This document shows, piece after piece, positions 9,771 to 23,465 of a stretch of DNA of 64,000 nt. The stretch is from Hetaerina americana. Taxonomy: Eukaryota > Arthropoda > Insecta > Odonata > Calopterygidae. A program made the position numbers and the translations under genes. Every line of letters starts with the position of its first letter. Within the stretch, counting starts at the first letter, position 1. The notes under the pieces were generated by a model. That model saw nothing but the letters and a program-made list of their open reading frames with translations, was not told where the DNA came from and did no database searches. The stretch covers positions 22,937,490-23,001,489 of the forward strand of contig JAKTNV010000001.1 of NCBI GenBank assembly GCA_022747635.1, read 5' to 3'.

Positions 9771-12214
9771 TATTCACCACTGACTTAAATACGAGAAAAG
9801 ATGACTGCTATAATGTAAATAAACTAATGATACGCTACTAAATTAAAAACCAGTTACAAAAAATTATATTCCATCAAAATTTCTTGTAAAATCATGTAAA
9901 GTCATTGAAACGAATCCCATCTTAAAACTGGGTTACCCAACAAACGCAGGAAAAATGCGCCTGATTATCTGTTTAATGCTAGTTCAGTCCTAGATGTTTT
10001 TATCTAGTAAATCTCGTAAGCGATTATAGCATAATCAGTTTCGGAAAATATTTTTTTTAATATCGCGAAAATTACAAGGGTCATAGTGCGTTATCATTGC
10101 GTTGTAGTTGAAGTATAGGAGAGGGTGGTCATATACAGTTACGTAGGTTAGTGGCATGAGATGATTTTGGACCTTCCTATACAAAAATCTATCAAAACCT
10201 ATCAAACATTAATGCCCATGGCAAGTATGCCAGAGTTCGTTCTTAATATCCTTGTGGCAACATAATATAGTAACAAGTTTCTCATCAATATCCGTGATTT
10301 CAGTAGGATTAATTGAATATTTTGATAAAATCTTCGAGTTGATTTAAATTATTCTTAATGTTCAATAATTTCATCTACGCAACAATAGAAGTAAAATCAA
10401 GCATTAATTAGCATATTTTCCATATAACAGTTTAGGAAAATTTCGCTCTAGGAAATGTTTTCGCAAGCACTTTAAGTGTTGAAAAAAAATCTTAATCTTG
10501 TGATTTTAATTTTTTCTTCAGCGATTTTGATGAGAAAAGTCAGCTCAGTAATCATTTCTTTATTCAGAAACCCGAATTGGCTAGGAATTAAAAAAATAAC
10601 CCTTACCGTATTCGCAAACTCACCAACAGACCTGATCTCAATTTGCTGCCCAACTTCCATTTATGTAGCCATTATCACCGCAGTTTTGGCTTTAAAACGT
10701 GGCCATTTTTTTGACCCTCGACTTTTTTGCGGGTTGTCCGCGCGTGTCCCATCATCTGCTGCGCAATAATCGATCTACAATACTTATACGCATAATCCCA
10801 ATGAGTTTTCTGGTATCCTTACAGGGTAGGCAATTAACACGGCCATATCAACAGTGCGTGTTTGCATATACATCCAGGCGACCAGTCAAGGATAAATTTT
10901 TTTAAAACCACGCCCCACGATTCCGTGACGAAATACGGTCGGCTCGTGAGTAAATCCATCTTAGCGAGCATCGTTCCGGTGGTCTCACTTCGTTAGCGTT
11001 AAGCTATTCCCCAGCTATCCGTTCCATCCCGAACCATCCAAGGCCTCTTTTATCTCCTTAGTCGTTGAAACGGGAAAGAATGCTTCTTAATTGCACCGTG
11101 AGACATGGGCGACTGCCTTAAAGTCTACACACATATATTCTACTGGACAAATCAAAAAAAATTGGGACCAATTAAAGAAAGTAACGAAGTAGTCTGAATT
11201 ACAAAAGACAATGTAGACCGCAAAGTAGGCATTTAAATAATCAGAATCGGACGTCTTAATCTTTCGAAAACAATGGAAACAAGGGAGTTTGATGTCTTCA
11301 AGTAACATTTTTTTTCTTTTCAATGGAGAGTAATTTAATCTCAAATTCCAATCGCTACACGAGATAAAACGACTTCTTCTCTGTCTATAGTTTCGGATTT
11401 TTTATGCGTGTCCTGAGATTCCGTCTTTTTTACATGAGAAATCACTTGTTTATCGTGCCTAAAAGAAAATACTACAGAAAAGTAAAACTAATCAAATGGC
11501 TCAATGATAATTAAAATAAAAGGCTAAACCATATTTATTAATGTTTGGCAAATTAGAAATTATTCACTAGAATCATTAGATTTTTCTCAAGGTGAAAAAA
11601 GGACACATTACTACAAGAACACTTAATTTTTGTAACCCCAAGGTACTAACTACCGGTTAATAACCTAACAAGAGATTAATACTGGTTTATTTTATTTTCT
11701 CGTTAAATTAAATCGTTAGTTAATATGAAATTTGAAAACTTAACTTGGAAATAAATGACAAATCCGATTTTATTAACAAATAAAGATTGCTCATTAGAGA
11801 GTGTTAAGTTCGTAACCGGAGCAACAGCATCTTTCAGTTGAGCAGTTTAACGGTCGGTTTTGATCTTAATTAGCGGTCATTGAACTGAATGTGAATAGGA
11901 TATAACGAGACATCGTACATCAATGCACATGAATACATAACAATAAACTCACTAGAGTAAGATTCAGACGGATTTGTAGTATTCCTTCCTCTATTCCCTA
12001 TTCATCATTCCGGCGCTTCTATACTATATATCTCCTGCATCTACTTGTTCTCCCTTCTTCAAATTCCTCCCATCACCGTATGTCTTCCAATATCATGCTA
12101 ATACTACTAATATGAAACATTTACGGCGCCGTTAATTGTTTCAGAGTTGCCTACAAGGTTTCAGAAAAAGAAATAGCTACTAATCTTCTGGACAGAAAAT
12201 TCTTCGATCACCAA
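9771..12214. other. Long AT-rich stretch without recognised features
   Basis: No open frame above 100 codons, no RNA gene and no identifiable transposon. The part 10720-11060 is locally richer in CpG. Confidence 0.5.
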
Positions 12215-12345
12215 TTTCATCGTGAACCTTTCGGAGCTTTAACCAATCTTTGGGAAAACACCTATTATTATGTCTGTGTATTTTTCATCGTGAACCTTTC
12301 GGAGCTTCATCCAATCTTTGGGAAAACACCTATGTCTGTGTATTT
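12215..12345. repeat. 68-bp tandem duplication
   Basis: Unit 1 (12215-12282) and unit 2 (12283-12345) share TTTCATCGTGAACCTTTCGG, CCAATCTTTGGGAAAACACC and TGTCTGTGTATTT. They differ by two substitutions and a 5-base deletion of a TTATT-like insert in unit 2. The high similarity suggests a recent local duplication. Confidence 0.85.
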
Positions 12346-12789
12346 TTTACAAACACAAGTCTCTATTTCTATTCATTAAATAATTTAACTCATTTTCTTA
12401 TTCATTGCAACTCTTTTTCTTTACCATACACACCTTTCACGTTCCTTTTCAGAGTAGGCTAATTGAAATAACTTAAAATATCACATTTTTTAGCTGCTTC
12501 GTTTCACACAAGATACGCGAAAAATACTTTTATGGAAATATTATTTTGTTAAGTATCTCCCTACTAATCCCCGAATGGTATAAAAACCACCAAATTATCT
12601 CTGGAAAACGATAATTACACAGTGGGGGTGATATTACATCATACGATACGAAGAGAAACATAATTGGATTAGATGAGCAGTAATGGAGAGGGTAAATGAA
12701 ATATTCACTCTTCGATATCCAATTTGTATTATAGGTAATCTATTGGTTAATGTAGTTCTTGGATAGACATAGTTTACCGAACAATTATC
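12346..12789. other. Non-coding stretch
   Basis: Nothing recognised. Confidence 0.5.
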
Positions 12790-12985
12790 TTGTCTCTCCC
12801 AAAGAAACATAACCCAACAATCTCCTCTGCAATACACCCCTCTTCAACTCTATATACTTCCTTCTTCCATTCATTCCGTCCAATATCCCTATTCTATTCC
12901 TTCGTCTTCCTCTTTGCCTAACATTCTCACCTCTATCACAGTCTACAACATCTAACTGCCAAACAATATGCTTTGCATCCATTTT
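12790..12985 (-). pseudogene. RTE-like LINE, extreme C-terminal fragment
   Basis: Minus-strand translation includes RQRGRRRNRIGILDGMNGRR KYIELKRG, which aligns with the GKRGKGRNRIGMLDGMKGGR terminus of the LINE copy at 23.8-24.6 kb. About 60 codons remain, with no catalytic part. Confidence 0.65.
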
Positions 12986-13739
12986 TTGTCTCCTTCGTTA
13001 TCAAGTGGAACGAAATAATCGAAACATATCCTTGAGGCATAACTATATATAGTAGATTCTCCGTAAAAGTTTACATCCAATGTCATTTTTCATGCTTCTT
13101 ACAAAACATTAGAGTCTTATCGAGGAAATCGAGCATATTCCACTCTCTTATACTTTAGTAATCAGCAGGACAAGGATTCAGAGCTGTCGTAGACACAGAT
13201 TAAAAAAACGTCATACTAAAGTGAAAATAGGTTTATTGTATTTGTACATCATCAATGGTATTGCTAAGTTTCAGTACGCTCCAAAGTTCAAACATAAAGT
13301 ATATGATTGGGGTAAAGTCATGGATACTCTGATACACGTAAATATTTGACTGTTCCAGTTCAAAATCACAATTAAACCTCAGAATTACATCTCGAACGTT
13401 AAAACGCGTTCAAACTTAATCATAAAAATGCATTTTAGCAAGGACCTTTTCCTTTTATTAATTTAATTCAGACTTAACTTAAATTCCGTAATGGAGATCA
13501 TATATAGTAAGTGACCAGAGTATCAAATAAATCCAATGAAGGTACTCCTTTTGACAGCGCGGGAGTAACTAGGGATGTTTAGGGAACTCTGGTGTTGTGA
13601 TATTTCCGTTGGTCAGTTGAAATCCTTATTGTACACGCCCGCCTTATCCTCTTTCAAATGGCTCAGCGTACAAATATTCATGCGAATGAAATGAGTAATA
13701 ACCGATCCGGAGCTCTCATATTCATGATCCATTAGGCGA
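12986..13739. other. AT-rich non-coding stretch
   Basis: Nothing recognised. Confidence 0.5.
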
Positions 13740-14264
13740 ACCTCCACCGGTATTCGTAGTGGGCGACCCACCGAACCGGGGCAGCCTCGGAAAAAACCGA
13801 CCACCGGGCGGACTCACCGTCCAAGAAGAGAACCAGCCTCGCCCCACGACTTCAAAGCATCGACTTGGATTCGAAAAGAGAAGGAAAAAAAAGATAAACG
13901 CGATCCACCTTCCTGTTGGGAGTGGCGGCCTCTGGTCGGGGTGGTGGTGGTGGTGGGGGAGGGGGTCGGACCCGAGCCTTCATGAGGGAGACCGCGGTGT
14001 GATGAGATCCGTTAAGAGGCGAGTCGGAAAGGGGGGAGAGGAGGAGGGGAAATGAGAGGGAGAGTGTGGGTCTCTCAAGGACATTGGCCCGGGGCTGTGA
14101 CCACCAGTCAGACGGCGGCGCCGACGCCGACGGAGCGGCCATCGACGATGCAAGAGGAACGGTCGGACGGGTGGGAGGCAGTAGGGCAGGAGGGAGGGGG
14201 GGCCGACAAAAGAATTCTTAAATGCAGTGGTGTGAGGGGTTCGGGAAGAGGGGGAGGGAGAGAC
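13740..14264. other. GC-rich island with G-runs
   Basis: Strongly G+C-rich and CpG-rich, with runs of GGT and GGGG at 13936-13975 that could form a G-quadruplex. Long overlapping frames on both strands are low-complexity proline/serine or glycine/arginine products and are not supported as genes. It directly precedes a SINE. Confidence 0.45.
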
Positions 14265-14524
14265 CTTGGCGGGTGTCGGCGGCGTAGTGGGGACGGGACT
14301 GGTTCCGATGGGGAGTCGTGCGGTCGCTGGTTCGAATCTCCTCAAGGCAGGGGACGATCTGGGAGAACGGACCGGGCGGGGAAGTTAATGCGCGCCCATG
14401 ATTCATCGTACGAGAGTTCGTCGTCGCTGGGGTGGACCCGGGCTTTGGGGTAATGGGCACTTCCTAGTCAATAGTCTCGATGCACGTGTAGGCTTATGTG
14501 TATAAATAAATAAATAAATAAATA
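14265..14524 (+). mobile_element. tRNA-derived SINE, family 3 (GC-rich)
   Basis: The head contains GGCGTAGTGGGGACGG and a B box GGTTCGAATCTCC (14330-14342). The body is GC-rich and ends in a clean (AAAT)n tail at 14499-14524 followed by TA repeats. The order head, body, short-repeat tail is typical of tRNA-SINEs. The start is placed by the A-box-like string and could be off by about 20 bases. Confidence 0.65.
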
Positions 14525-14539
14525 TATATATATATAATA

Positions 14540-14700
14540 TAAAATATAAGAACACATAAAAAGATCACTCACACGTTATTTCTTGATCATTTCGACAGAA
14601 TTCAACTTCACCTTCATTGGAAGAAATAGAAGTAAAGAAAGTTTTTAAGTGTTCTTATATTGTTTGTTGCTGTCAAAGCTTGTTATTCAACACTTCGGTG
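14540..14700 (-). mobile_element. Penelope-type terminal module relic with inverted ends
   Basis: On the minus strand: TGAAG..., a weak hairpin, GTCGAAATG, then AATAACGTGTGAGTG and CTTTTTATGTGTTC. The same order occurs in the palindrome at 55.0-55.2 kb and at 53.0 kb. Short inverted repeats (ATATAAGAACAC with A-rich extension, about 14545-14565 and 14640-14662) bracket it. The tract after it is a long (TA)n. Assignment to a Penelope-like end is inferred from the shared module. Confidence 0.4.
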
Positions 14701-14716
14701 TTACTTCGACGAAGTC

Positions 14717-14718
<2 letters not shown>

Positions 14719-14788
<70 letters not shown>

Positions 14789-14860
14789 TATATATATATT
14801 TTATATATATATATATTATATACATTATATATATATATATTATATATATGTATATACATG
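14719..14860. repeat. (TA)n microsatellite
   Basis: Long pure TA run followed by TATTAAATA-type interruptions. Confidence 0.95.
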
Positions 14861-14864
14861 ATTT

Positions 14865-14896
14865 CGTCCCCCCTTATATATATATAAGGGGGGACG
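14865..14896. repeat. 32-bp perfect palindrome
   Basis: A CGTCCCCCC arm, a TA-rich centre and a GGGGGGACG arm are perfectly self-complementary. It lies just outside the (TA)n tract. Confidence 0.85.
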
Positions 14897-15653
14897 TACA
14901 CTTCCTCTTACGAGGTATCACTGTACCAATTTCTACTGAACCTCTTCGGTTGTGATAAGCTAGTCAATCCACTAATTCCATTAGCCGAAGAGACTTCAAC
15001 AATCGATGAGTGGGACTCCCTTTCAACTGACTCCCAGAATCAATGTTTTTTCTAGAACCAAGCTATTTATCTCTCTTTATCGCGTTTTTTTTAAACATTT
15101 ACCAAATACCAGAGGTAAAACAGTGAAGGCACTTTAATTTGTGAGTCGAGTGAGCAAATGTTTTTTTTACTTCTTACACGAATTGGATTAGAATTCTATC
15201 ATGCTTATATATATGGGAGATAAGGTTGGAAATTTTTTTTTCTGTGAAAATCTTAAAAACTTATTTTCCTTTCTACTTCCTTACTCTTTCTCAAATTTCT
15301 CTCTTCTATTTCCGTTTTCGGTTTCCCATTACTTCTTAACCTTCTTTCTCTCTTCCGCCTATTATACCTTCTCAAAACTTCCCCAGGCTATCTCTTTCCT
15401 ACCCATATGATAATAGTTTGTCATGAGCTTATTCTTACATATTTTTTGCATTAATCACAATCTAATTATTTTCTTTTAATATTCAGAAAATAAATATTGA
15501 TTTTAGAACAAAATATGGATAGGACTAAGTACAATATTTTTATTAAAATAACATGGACAATTATTGAATTTAGAAAGAAATTGCCGTGATATACAGCTAG
15601 AAATCAAAACATATCAATAACAGTACATAAGCCTGCAAAAATTCCTGTATAGA
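14897..15653. other. AT-rich non-coding stretch
   Basis: A pyrimidine-rich part at 15265-15400 is the only notable composition; no gene recognised. Confidence 0.5.
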
Positions 15654-15655
15654 TA

Positions 15656-18295
<2,640 letters not shown>

Positions 18296-18297
18296 TA

Positions 18298-18447
18298 CTA
18301 CCTTGATCAAAAAGTTCCCGGAATAACCACCGTATGGCGCTCCCATCGTTCCGATTTGAGTTCTGTTTTTTTTGTTAAATTGGTACATCTGTTGTTGATA
18401 TTCCCTTTAAATCTTAGTGTCATAACTTGACATTTGCAAAAGTTACG
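18298..18447 (+). repeat. Left terminal inverted repeat of mariner
   Basis: It begins CTACCTTGATCAAAAAGTTC and ends CATTTGCAAAAGTTACG. It is the inverse of 19478-19627 with one mismatch. It probably also holds the transposase promoter, since the coding start is at 18503. Confidence 0.9.
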
Positions 18448-18502
18448 TCGCCAAGAGTACATCTATCTCTGTGTGTGTTGGCGATTTTTTACAATTTCAG
18501 AA

Positions 18503-19480
18503 ATGGATTTAAATTTGCAACAACGAACTTGTATTAAATTTTGCGTAAAAAACGGATTTAGTGGCGCACGGACGTTGGAAATGTTGGAAAAGTGTTTCGG
18601 CAACGATTCTCTAAAAAAAACGGTCGTTTACCAGTGGCACGAGCGGTTCAGAAGTGGTCGTGAGTCAATCGAAAATGATGAACGCAGTGGCAGACCATCG
18701 ACATCGAAAGTCGATGAAAAAATTGATAAAGTAAAAGAAATGTTGGTCAATAACCGCAAATTAACCATCAGAGAAATAGCGGAGGACTTGAACATTGCCT
18801 ATGGATCCGCCCAAGACATTGTGGTTAATGATTTGGGTTTCCGTCGTGTAGCAGCAAAGTTGGTTCCAAAAGACCTCAATTTCATGCAAAAAAGAGACCG
18901 TGTTGACGTCGCAAAAGACATGATTTGCGAGGCTGAATCCGATCCCACATTCATCAAAAGGATCATTACTGGAGACGAGACGTGGGTTTATGAGTACGAC
19001 ACGCAATCCAGACATCAGGCAAGTGAATGGCGTTCACCAAATGAGCCGAGACCAAAAAAAACACGTCGTTTTCAGTCAAAAAAGAAGGCAATGCTGACGG
19101 TTTTCATGGATTACAACGGTGTAGTGCATCATGAATTTTTGCCAGAAGGCCAGACAGTAAACAAAGAGTATTATTTGGGCGTTATGAGACGTTTGCGTGA
19201 AGCAATTCGCCGAAAGAGACCAGAAATGTGGGCAGAAAACTCGTGGATTTTGCACCATGATAACGCACCGTCGCACAGTGCTATCATTATTCGTGATTTT
19301 TTGACGAAAAATGCAACAAATACCATCCAACAGCCACCGAATTGACCTGATTTGGCTCCCTGTGACTTCTTTCTGTTCAATCGAGTTAAAAAACCATTAC
19401 GGGGAACGCGTTTTAGCAGCCGAGAGGAAGTAATGGAAAAATCGCAGGAAGCACTGATGGACATACCGAAAACCGACCGT
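18503..19480 (+). pseudogene. Mariner transposase with one nonsense codon and altered C-terminus
   Basis: The start MDLNLQQRTCIKFCVKNG at 18503 fits other mariner N-termini; an upstream in-frame extension to 18434 is unlikely to be used. Two helix-turn-helix segments (residues about 1-115) bind the inverted repeat, and RSGRPSTSK lies between them. The catalytic DD34D triad is visible: D158 in ITGDETWVY, D253 in HHDNAPSH, D288 in APCDFF. A TGA at codon 281 (19343-19345) replaces the conserved serine of the YSPDLAP motif and stops translation just before D288. After PKTD (about residue 325) the normal C-terminus (a KC...GDYFE-type ending) is absent because the right inverted repeat begins. The protein cuts and pastes the element at TA sites; this copy would make an inactive 280-residue product. 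Confidence 0.92.
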
Positions 19481-19627
19481 AACTTTTGCAAATGTCAAGT
19501 TATGACACTAAGATTTAAAGGGAATATCAACAACAGATGTACCAATTTAACAAAAAAAACAGAACTCAAATCGGAACGATGGGAGCGCCACACGGTGGTT
19601 ATTCCGGGAACTTTTTGATCAAGGTAG
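19478..19627 (-). repeat. Right terminal inverted repeat of mariner
   Basis: Inverse copy of 18298-18447 with one mismatch. It replaces the last roughly 20-25 codons expected for the transposase. Confidence 0.9.
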
Positions 19628-19629
19628 TA

Positions 19630-19980
19630 AAAGTACAAGAAACCTCGCTTACCGCAAACTAATGGTTAATTTCTTGGGATAAAATATAAAAATGAATAAA
19701 AAATTCTACACATGCCAATGTGCACTAAAATAAAATTAAAGATACCATTGGAATATATCTCGCAAGCGTTCAAAATATAACGCAAAGATTGGCAAACCGA
19801 ATCAATCAGAGCAACACCAGTAGGAATTTACAAAGCGTCAGTCATACAAACAACAAATGAATCCCGTTATGAAGTTATTAGACTCGTATTTTCAAAAAGC
19901 GTTCACTAGGTTATGTCTAACGATTGCGGTATTATTAAGGAGATATTTTGGCTAAAATTGTACGCAAGTAAGTAAATTTC
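19630..19980. other. Non-coding stretch
   Basis: Nothing recognised. Confidence 0.5.
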
Positions 19981-20048
<68 letters not shown>

Positions 20049-20050
20049 TA
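19981..20050. repeat. (TG)n(TA)n(CA)n compound microsatellite
   Basis: TG units, then TA units, then CA units form a self-complementary tract about 70 bases long. A SINE head follows almost at once. Confidence 0.95.
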
Positions 20051-20064
20051 TGTACATATAAATA

Positions 20065-20345
20065 GATGGTGGTAGACCAGAACTAGCGTATCTGCCTGTA
20101 AAGTCGAAGGTCGCTGGTTCGAACCCCTGACCGGCGAAAATTTTCCAGGTAAGAAAAAATTTGTTAAAGGTTTTTCGCAATGAGGCAACGAGAAAAATAG
20201 ATCCCTGAACCCATGGTGAAAGATAGTAGTTTCACCATTAGGCACTGGTAGCGCAAACCGAGTGGGTCAGCCCGGCATCAGCTGTCACAGCTGCGGGCGA
20301 GATTGAAGTGTGTATCAGACATGTAGACATATTTACACTGGAATT
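20065..20345 (+). mobile_element. tRNA-derived SINE, family 4
   Basis: The head GGTGGTAGACCAGAACTAGC and B box GGTTCGAACCCC (20117-20128) are polymerase III promoter-like. The body includes CAATGAGGCAACGAG and GGTAGCGCAAACCGAGTGGG. No second copy is seen in the window, and the 3' end is uncertain. Confidence 0.6.
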
Positions 20346-20839
20346 TTTTTCATACAATCTCCCGGCCAACATTGCAATAAGGAAACGTAAACTTTTGTTT
20401 AATTTCCATACGATATTTAACTATTCCACTAACCTATGAACAAATTTTAATCAAACTGACATGTCCATTTGATAGCGGATATCGCCTTAACGGCTCCCTA
20501 TGCTCTCAGGAGTCACGCTCTCCAGATGATAAACATTGCGGGTAAATAACCAAGATGCGTCATTATTTTAATATTCCCTTGGTGTATTAATGTAGTAAAG
20601 TGATCAAGTGCGTTTTTTTCTATCACTGTTTCCCAATCAAAGTTTTATCATTTTTTTCAAGAGTTCCCAGGTCCACAACTCTTATTCGTTTACCTTAGCA
20701 CACAACAGAAAAGGCGGCTTAAATCCAAACGCCGGCCCGAGATCAAAGTAAAGAGAGTTTAACAATACACCTTGGGTAATGAACGTAACCTAGACTACAA
20801 AAAACCTAGACTACTCATCGAGATTTCTTTAATTTTTTG
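20346..20839. other. Non-coding stretch
   Basis: Nothing recognised. Confidence 0.5.
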
Positions 20840-21400
20840 CAGACGCCGAGCTCTCCCCACAGCAGTGCGGTAGGATGGGTTTTTTCAAAGATCCCTGCAG
20901 ATTCCAGGAATGGACGCTACACCAGGTTTCTAACCGTTCGTTATTTTTATCGCCGAAGCCTCTCCCACCATTTGGGATACGCCCAAAAGATTCGAGGAGG
21001 GTGGAGGGCGGGGGGGAAGGGGTGGAGGGGTGGATGGGATGGGCGGCGGGAGGCCTTGAACCTCCTCCTGTGGAGGCAAAGCCTTGCCCACCCACTTGTC
21101 TTCCCCCCCCCCACACCTTTTCCGAGACTACTCCCGCCCAACAAACCCACACCTTGCCCCGTCCAGTTATATTGCCCACTCCCCCCTCAAACCAGATCGG
21201 ACCATTATCCCCGTAAGCGTGTCATTGAATCCCTGGCCCGCCATGAGATCCAACGGGGCACCCAAGACGGTTTCAGAATTACGTGTTGCATGGGGGAAAG
21301 CTCCCGGCAGAAGAACACGTTCTTTCGCGGAGGGCTATCACATCCACCCTCCCGTGAAAGTGGCCCCAGAGACAGTCCGGTCCGGAGGTGATCCGTGAGG
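20840..21400. other. GC-rich island with strong G-runs
   Basis: Composition is sharply G+C-rich, with a plus-strand G-run cluster at 20997-21055 (GGAGGGTGGAGGGCGGGGGG and following) capable in principle of G-quadruplex formation. The overlapping frames (184 codons plus, 116 codons minus) are proline/glycine-rich and lack any recognisable domain. It may be a regulatory CpG island or part of an unrecognised GC-rich repeat. Confidence 0.45.
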
Positions 21401-22403
21401 AAGTCAAGGGATGGGGTGCGGAATTATTTCACGGTCAGACATCATGTGATCACGAATTCAAATCTTGGAGTTCTTGTGATTTAATCGAACGTAGTCTAAA
21501 AACCTTATTACTCAAAAGCATTGATCCGTAGCTAACGGCGTTCTTATGTGAACATTTAGTTTTATATTCGACTAGTAGGATGATATAAATTGAGGAGTTC
21601 TTGAGTGATAAAATCTTATTTTCTTTAATGTGACTATAATTAATTATTTGCGATAAGTTCGCTCAATAATGGGCATTCAATATCGAGTCCTTTAGCTGAA
21701 GTCAAGCGAATAGTGCACATTTTGATCGTTGTAGTTCCTTTGAGCGTTGATTATTCTGAGCATTGTCAATCTTAAGACTTTAGTTTCGAAGGATAAAATG
21801 TAATAATTTTCTACCGAGAGAAAGACTCAAGACATCATTCATGCAGTTACGAAATAACACACGCCTTGAGATTTAAGATTGAGAATTAATGGTAGAGACC
21901 CAATTGTAGAACTGCCTTCAAGTCGTGACTTAATGATAGTTACCTTACCTTGTAAAGCGGTCTCGTTTTAACAACTGTTTCGTATTCTTCAAAAAGGATG
22001 ATCTTAATATAAGCGGTCACGATTGATAATCTTATTTACTTGAAAGTAACCCTAATTTAGCATCTCATTCATCATGCTGTGAGCATATGCTTAAAAAGTA
22101 TCAATCTACCACAACTGTCGAATCGCTTGCTTACTTGGTTACCGGAATGTGCCTCGTTTTTACAATTTGTACCGTGGATTTTATAATTTTAAAATGGCAT
22201 CGAAGCCAAAGGATCTGCATTTTACGACAATGATACTGATCATTCTGAAATTTTTAAAGATAAATATGTCAGCGGCACCGCTGGTGCACGAATATTTATG
22301 AATTTTTTAATAATTCCATAGTTACATATGATTTCGTAAGTCTGAAGTCAATCAATGTTGTAATTGATCCTACTTAAATCATTTAATACTTAAAAAATCT
22401 ATC
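21401..22403. other. AT-rich non-coding stretch
   Basis: Nothing recognised. Confidence 0.5.
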
Positions 22404-23017
22404 GCAGTAATCAACGCGTAGGTTGCTTGGATAGCTAAAGATTGAGATCTCTATTGAGGTCTCTGTTGCACCATAAAATCGATATGAAATCACCGGGGAT
22501 CGGGACAGGTGCGGTGGCTATCGTAATGGCTTCCCTTCCTGAAGGCCCGGGTCCAAATCCCGGCGCTGTTGAATATTTTTCAGAGGTATTCCGATCCCTA
22601 CTTGAGGTAATTTGTGGAGGGCACTTTGAGTGAGTACGCCGTCCGTCGGATGGGACGTTAAGCTGCGGACCCCTTGGCGCCTTTCGTAAAGAGAAGGCTA
22701 ATGCCAACGCCGGGTTTCTCTCCACCCTTCATCCTTTCCTGTCCATCCCCTATGGCGCAAATGACCTCAGCTGTCGGTCGCCTCCCCTAAATACTACTAC
22801 TACTTGAGATTACCTGGCAGTAAGTCATGTGCGGCGTCTGAAATTCGCGTATCAGGTTAATGTGCCGCTTATGATATCCCGTGAAAAAGATCTGCAACTC
22901 AAAAAACCACACACAGTTTGGGTGGAGCTACGGGTGGCCGGATACGCTACCCGGAATGGAACTCGGTTCGTTCGGTCAGTAGCCCAGCGCTCTACCAACT
23001 GGTCTACCACGTCCCAA
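22404..23017 (-). mobile_element. SINE family 1, split by another SINE
   Basis: The 3' tail (CAGTAATCAACGCG read on the plus strand, 22405-22418) and the body plus tRNA-like head (22806-23017) belong to a minus-strand family 1 SINE. They are separated by a plus-strand SINE with a different head and a (TAC)n tail. The head still shows the B box in inverse (GGAACTCGG region) and the GCGCTCTACCAACTGG string. Confidence 0.65.
22500..22805 (+). mobile_element. SINE family 5 with (TAC)n tail
   Basis: A tRNA-like head (TGCGGTGGCTATCGTAATGG, then GGGTCCAAATCCCGG as the B box) leads into a body with GTCCGTCGGATGGGACGTTA, GCTAATGCCAACGCCGGG and ATGACCTCAGCTGTCGGTCG. It ends in TACTACTACTACT. This body resembles a conserved SINE core that I recognise from invertebrate genomes, but I cannot name the family with certainty. 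It is well preserved and interrupts an older family 1 SINE. Confidence 0.75.
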
Positions 23018-23392
23018 ACACGTACACAGCTTTAAAGTAATTTTGCTAAATTCGTGTTGTAAATAACTGTTTATTAGATTCCAATATTAATATATGTTTT
23101 TGGAGATCTTCCGTACATATCGACCAAGAAAATCAATTTAATTTCAAAAATCAAGTTAGTTAATAATCAAGCATGTTTTGATACAGGCTGATAATGCACA
23201 AATGCATATAGTCGCCATTTCTAGTCCCTGCGCCTCATCGGCAGTGTCAAGGCATTCACATTTTATTACTCATATAACTGTTATAAATACAGACTCTGTT
23301 GATGGTGTATATATTTATCCGCGATACATTTATTAGAATTAAAATTTTCAAAAAAGGTATTATAAATAGAAATACATTAAGCATTGATTTTA
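23018..23392. other. AT-rich non-coding stretch
   Basis: Nothing recognised. Confidence 0.5.
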
Positions 23393-23465
23393 TACAGGGT
23401 TCGTCCGGAAAATAAGTGTGCTGAGCTCAGGAAAAAAAATTTATTACACTTTTACATATCTTAAG

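Larger units (their letters stand above)
18298..19627 (+). mobile_element. Mariner transposon with 150-bp terminal inverted repeats
   Basis: The element is flanked by TA on both sides (18296-18297 and 19628-19629). Its ends, 18298-18447 and 19478-19627, are inverted copies that match at 149 of 150 positions (the one difference lies in CCGTATGG versus CCGTGTGG). Typical mariner ends are about 28-30 bases, so these are exceptionally long. The right repeat overlaps the place where the transposase C-terminus should be encoded. The near identity of the repeats and the almost open transposase frame indicate recent activity or recent gene conversion. Confidence 0.92.

Noticed and set aside
14719..14860. 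CRISPR-like or other prokaryotic repeat array
   Set aside because: It is a simple TA dinucleotide run without spacers; nothing in the window is prokaryotic.
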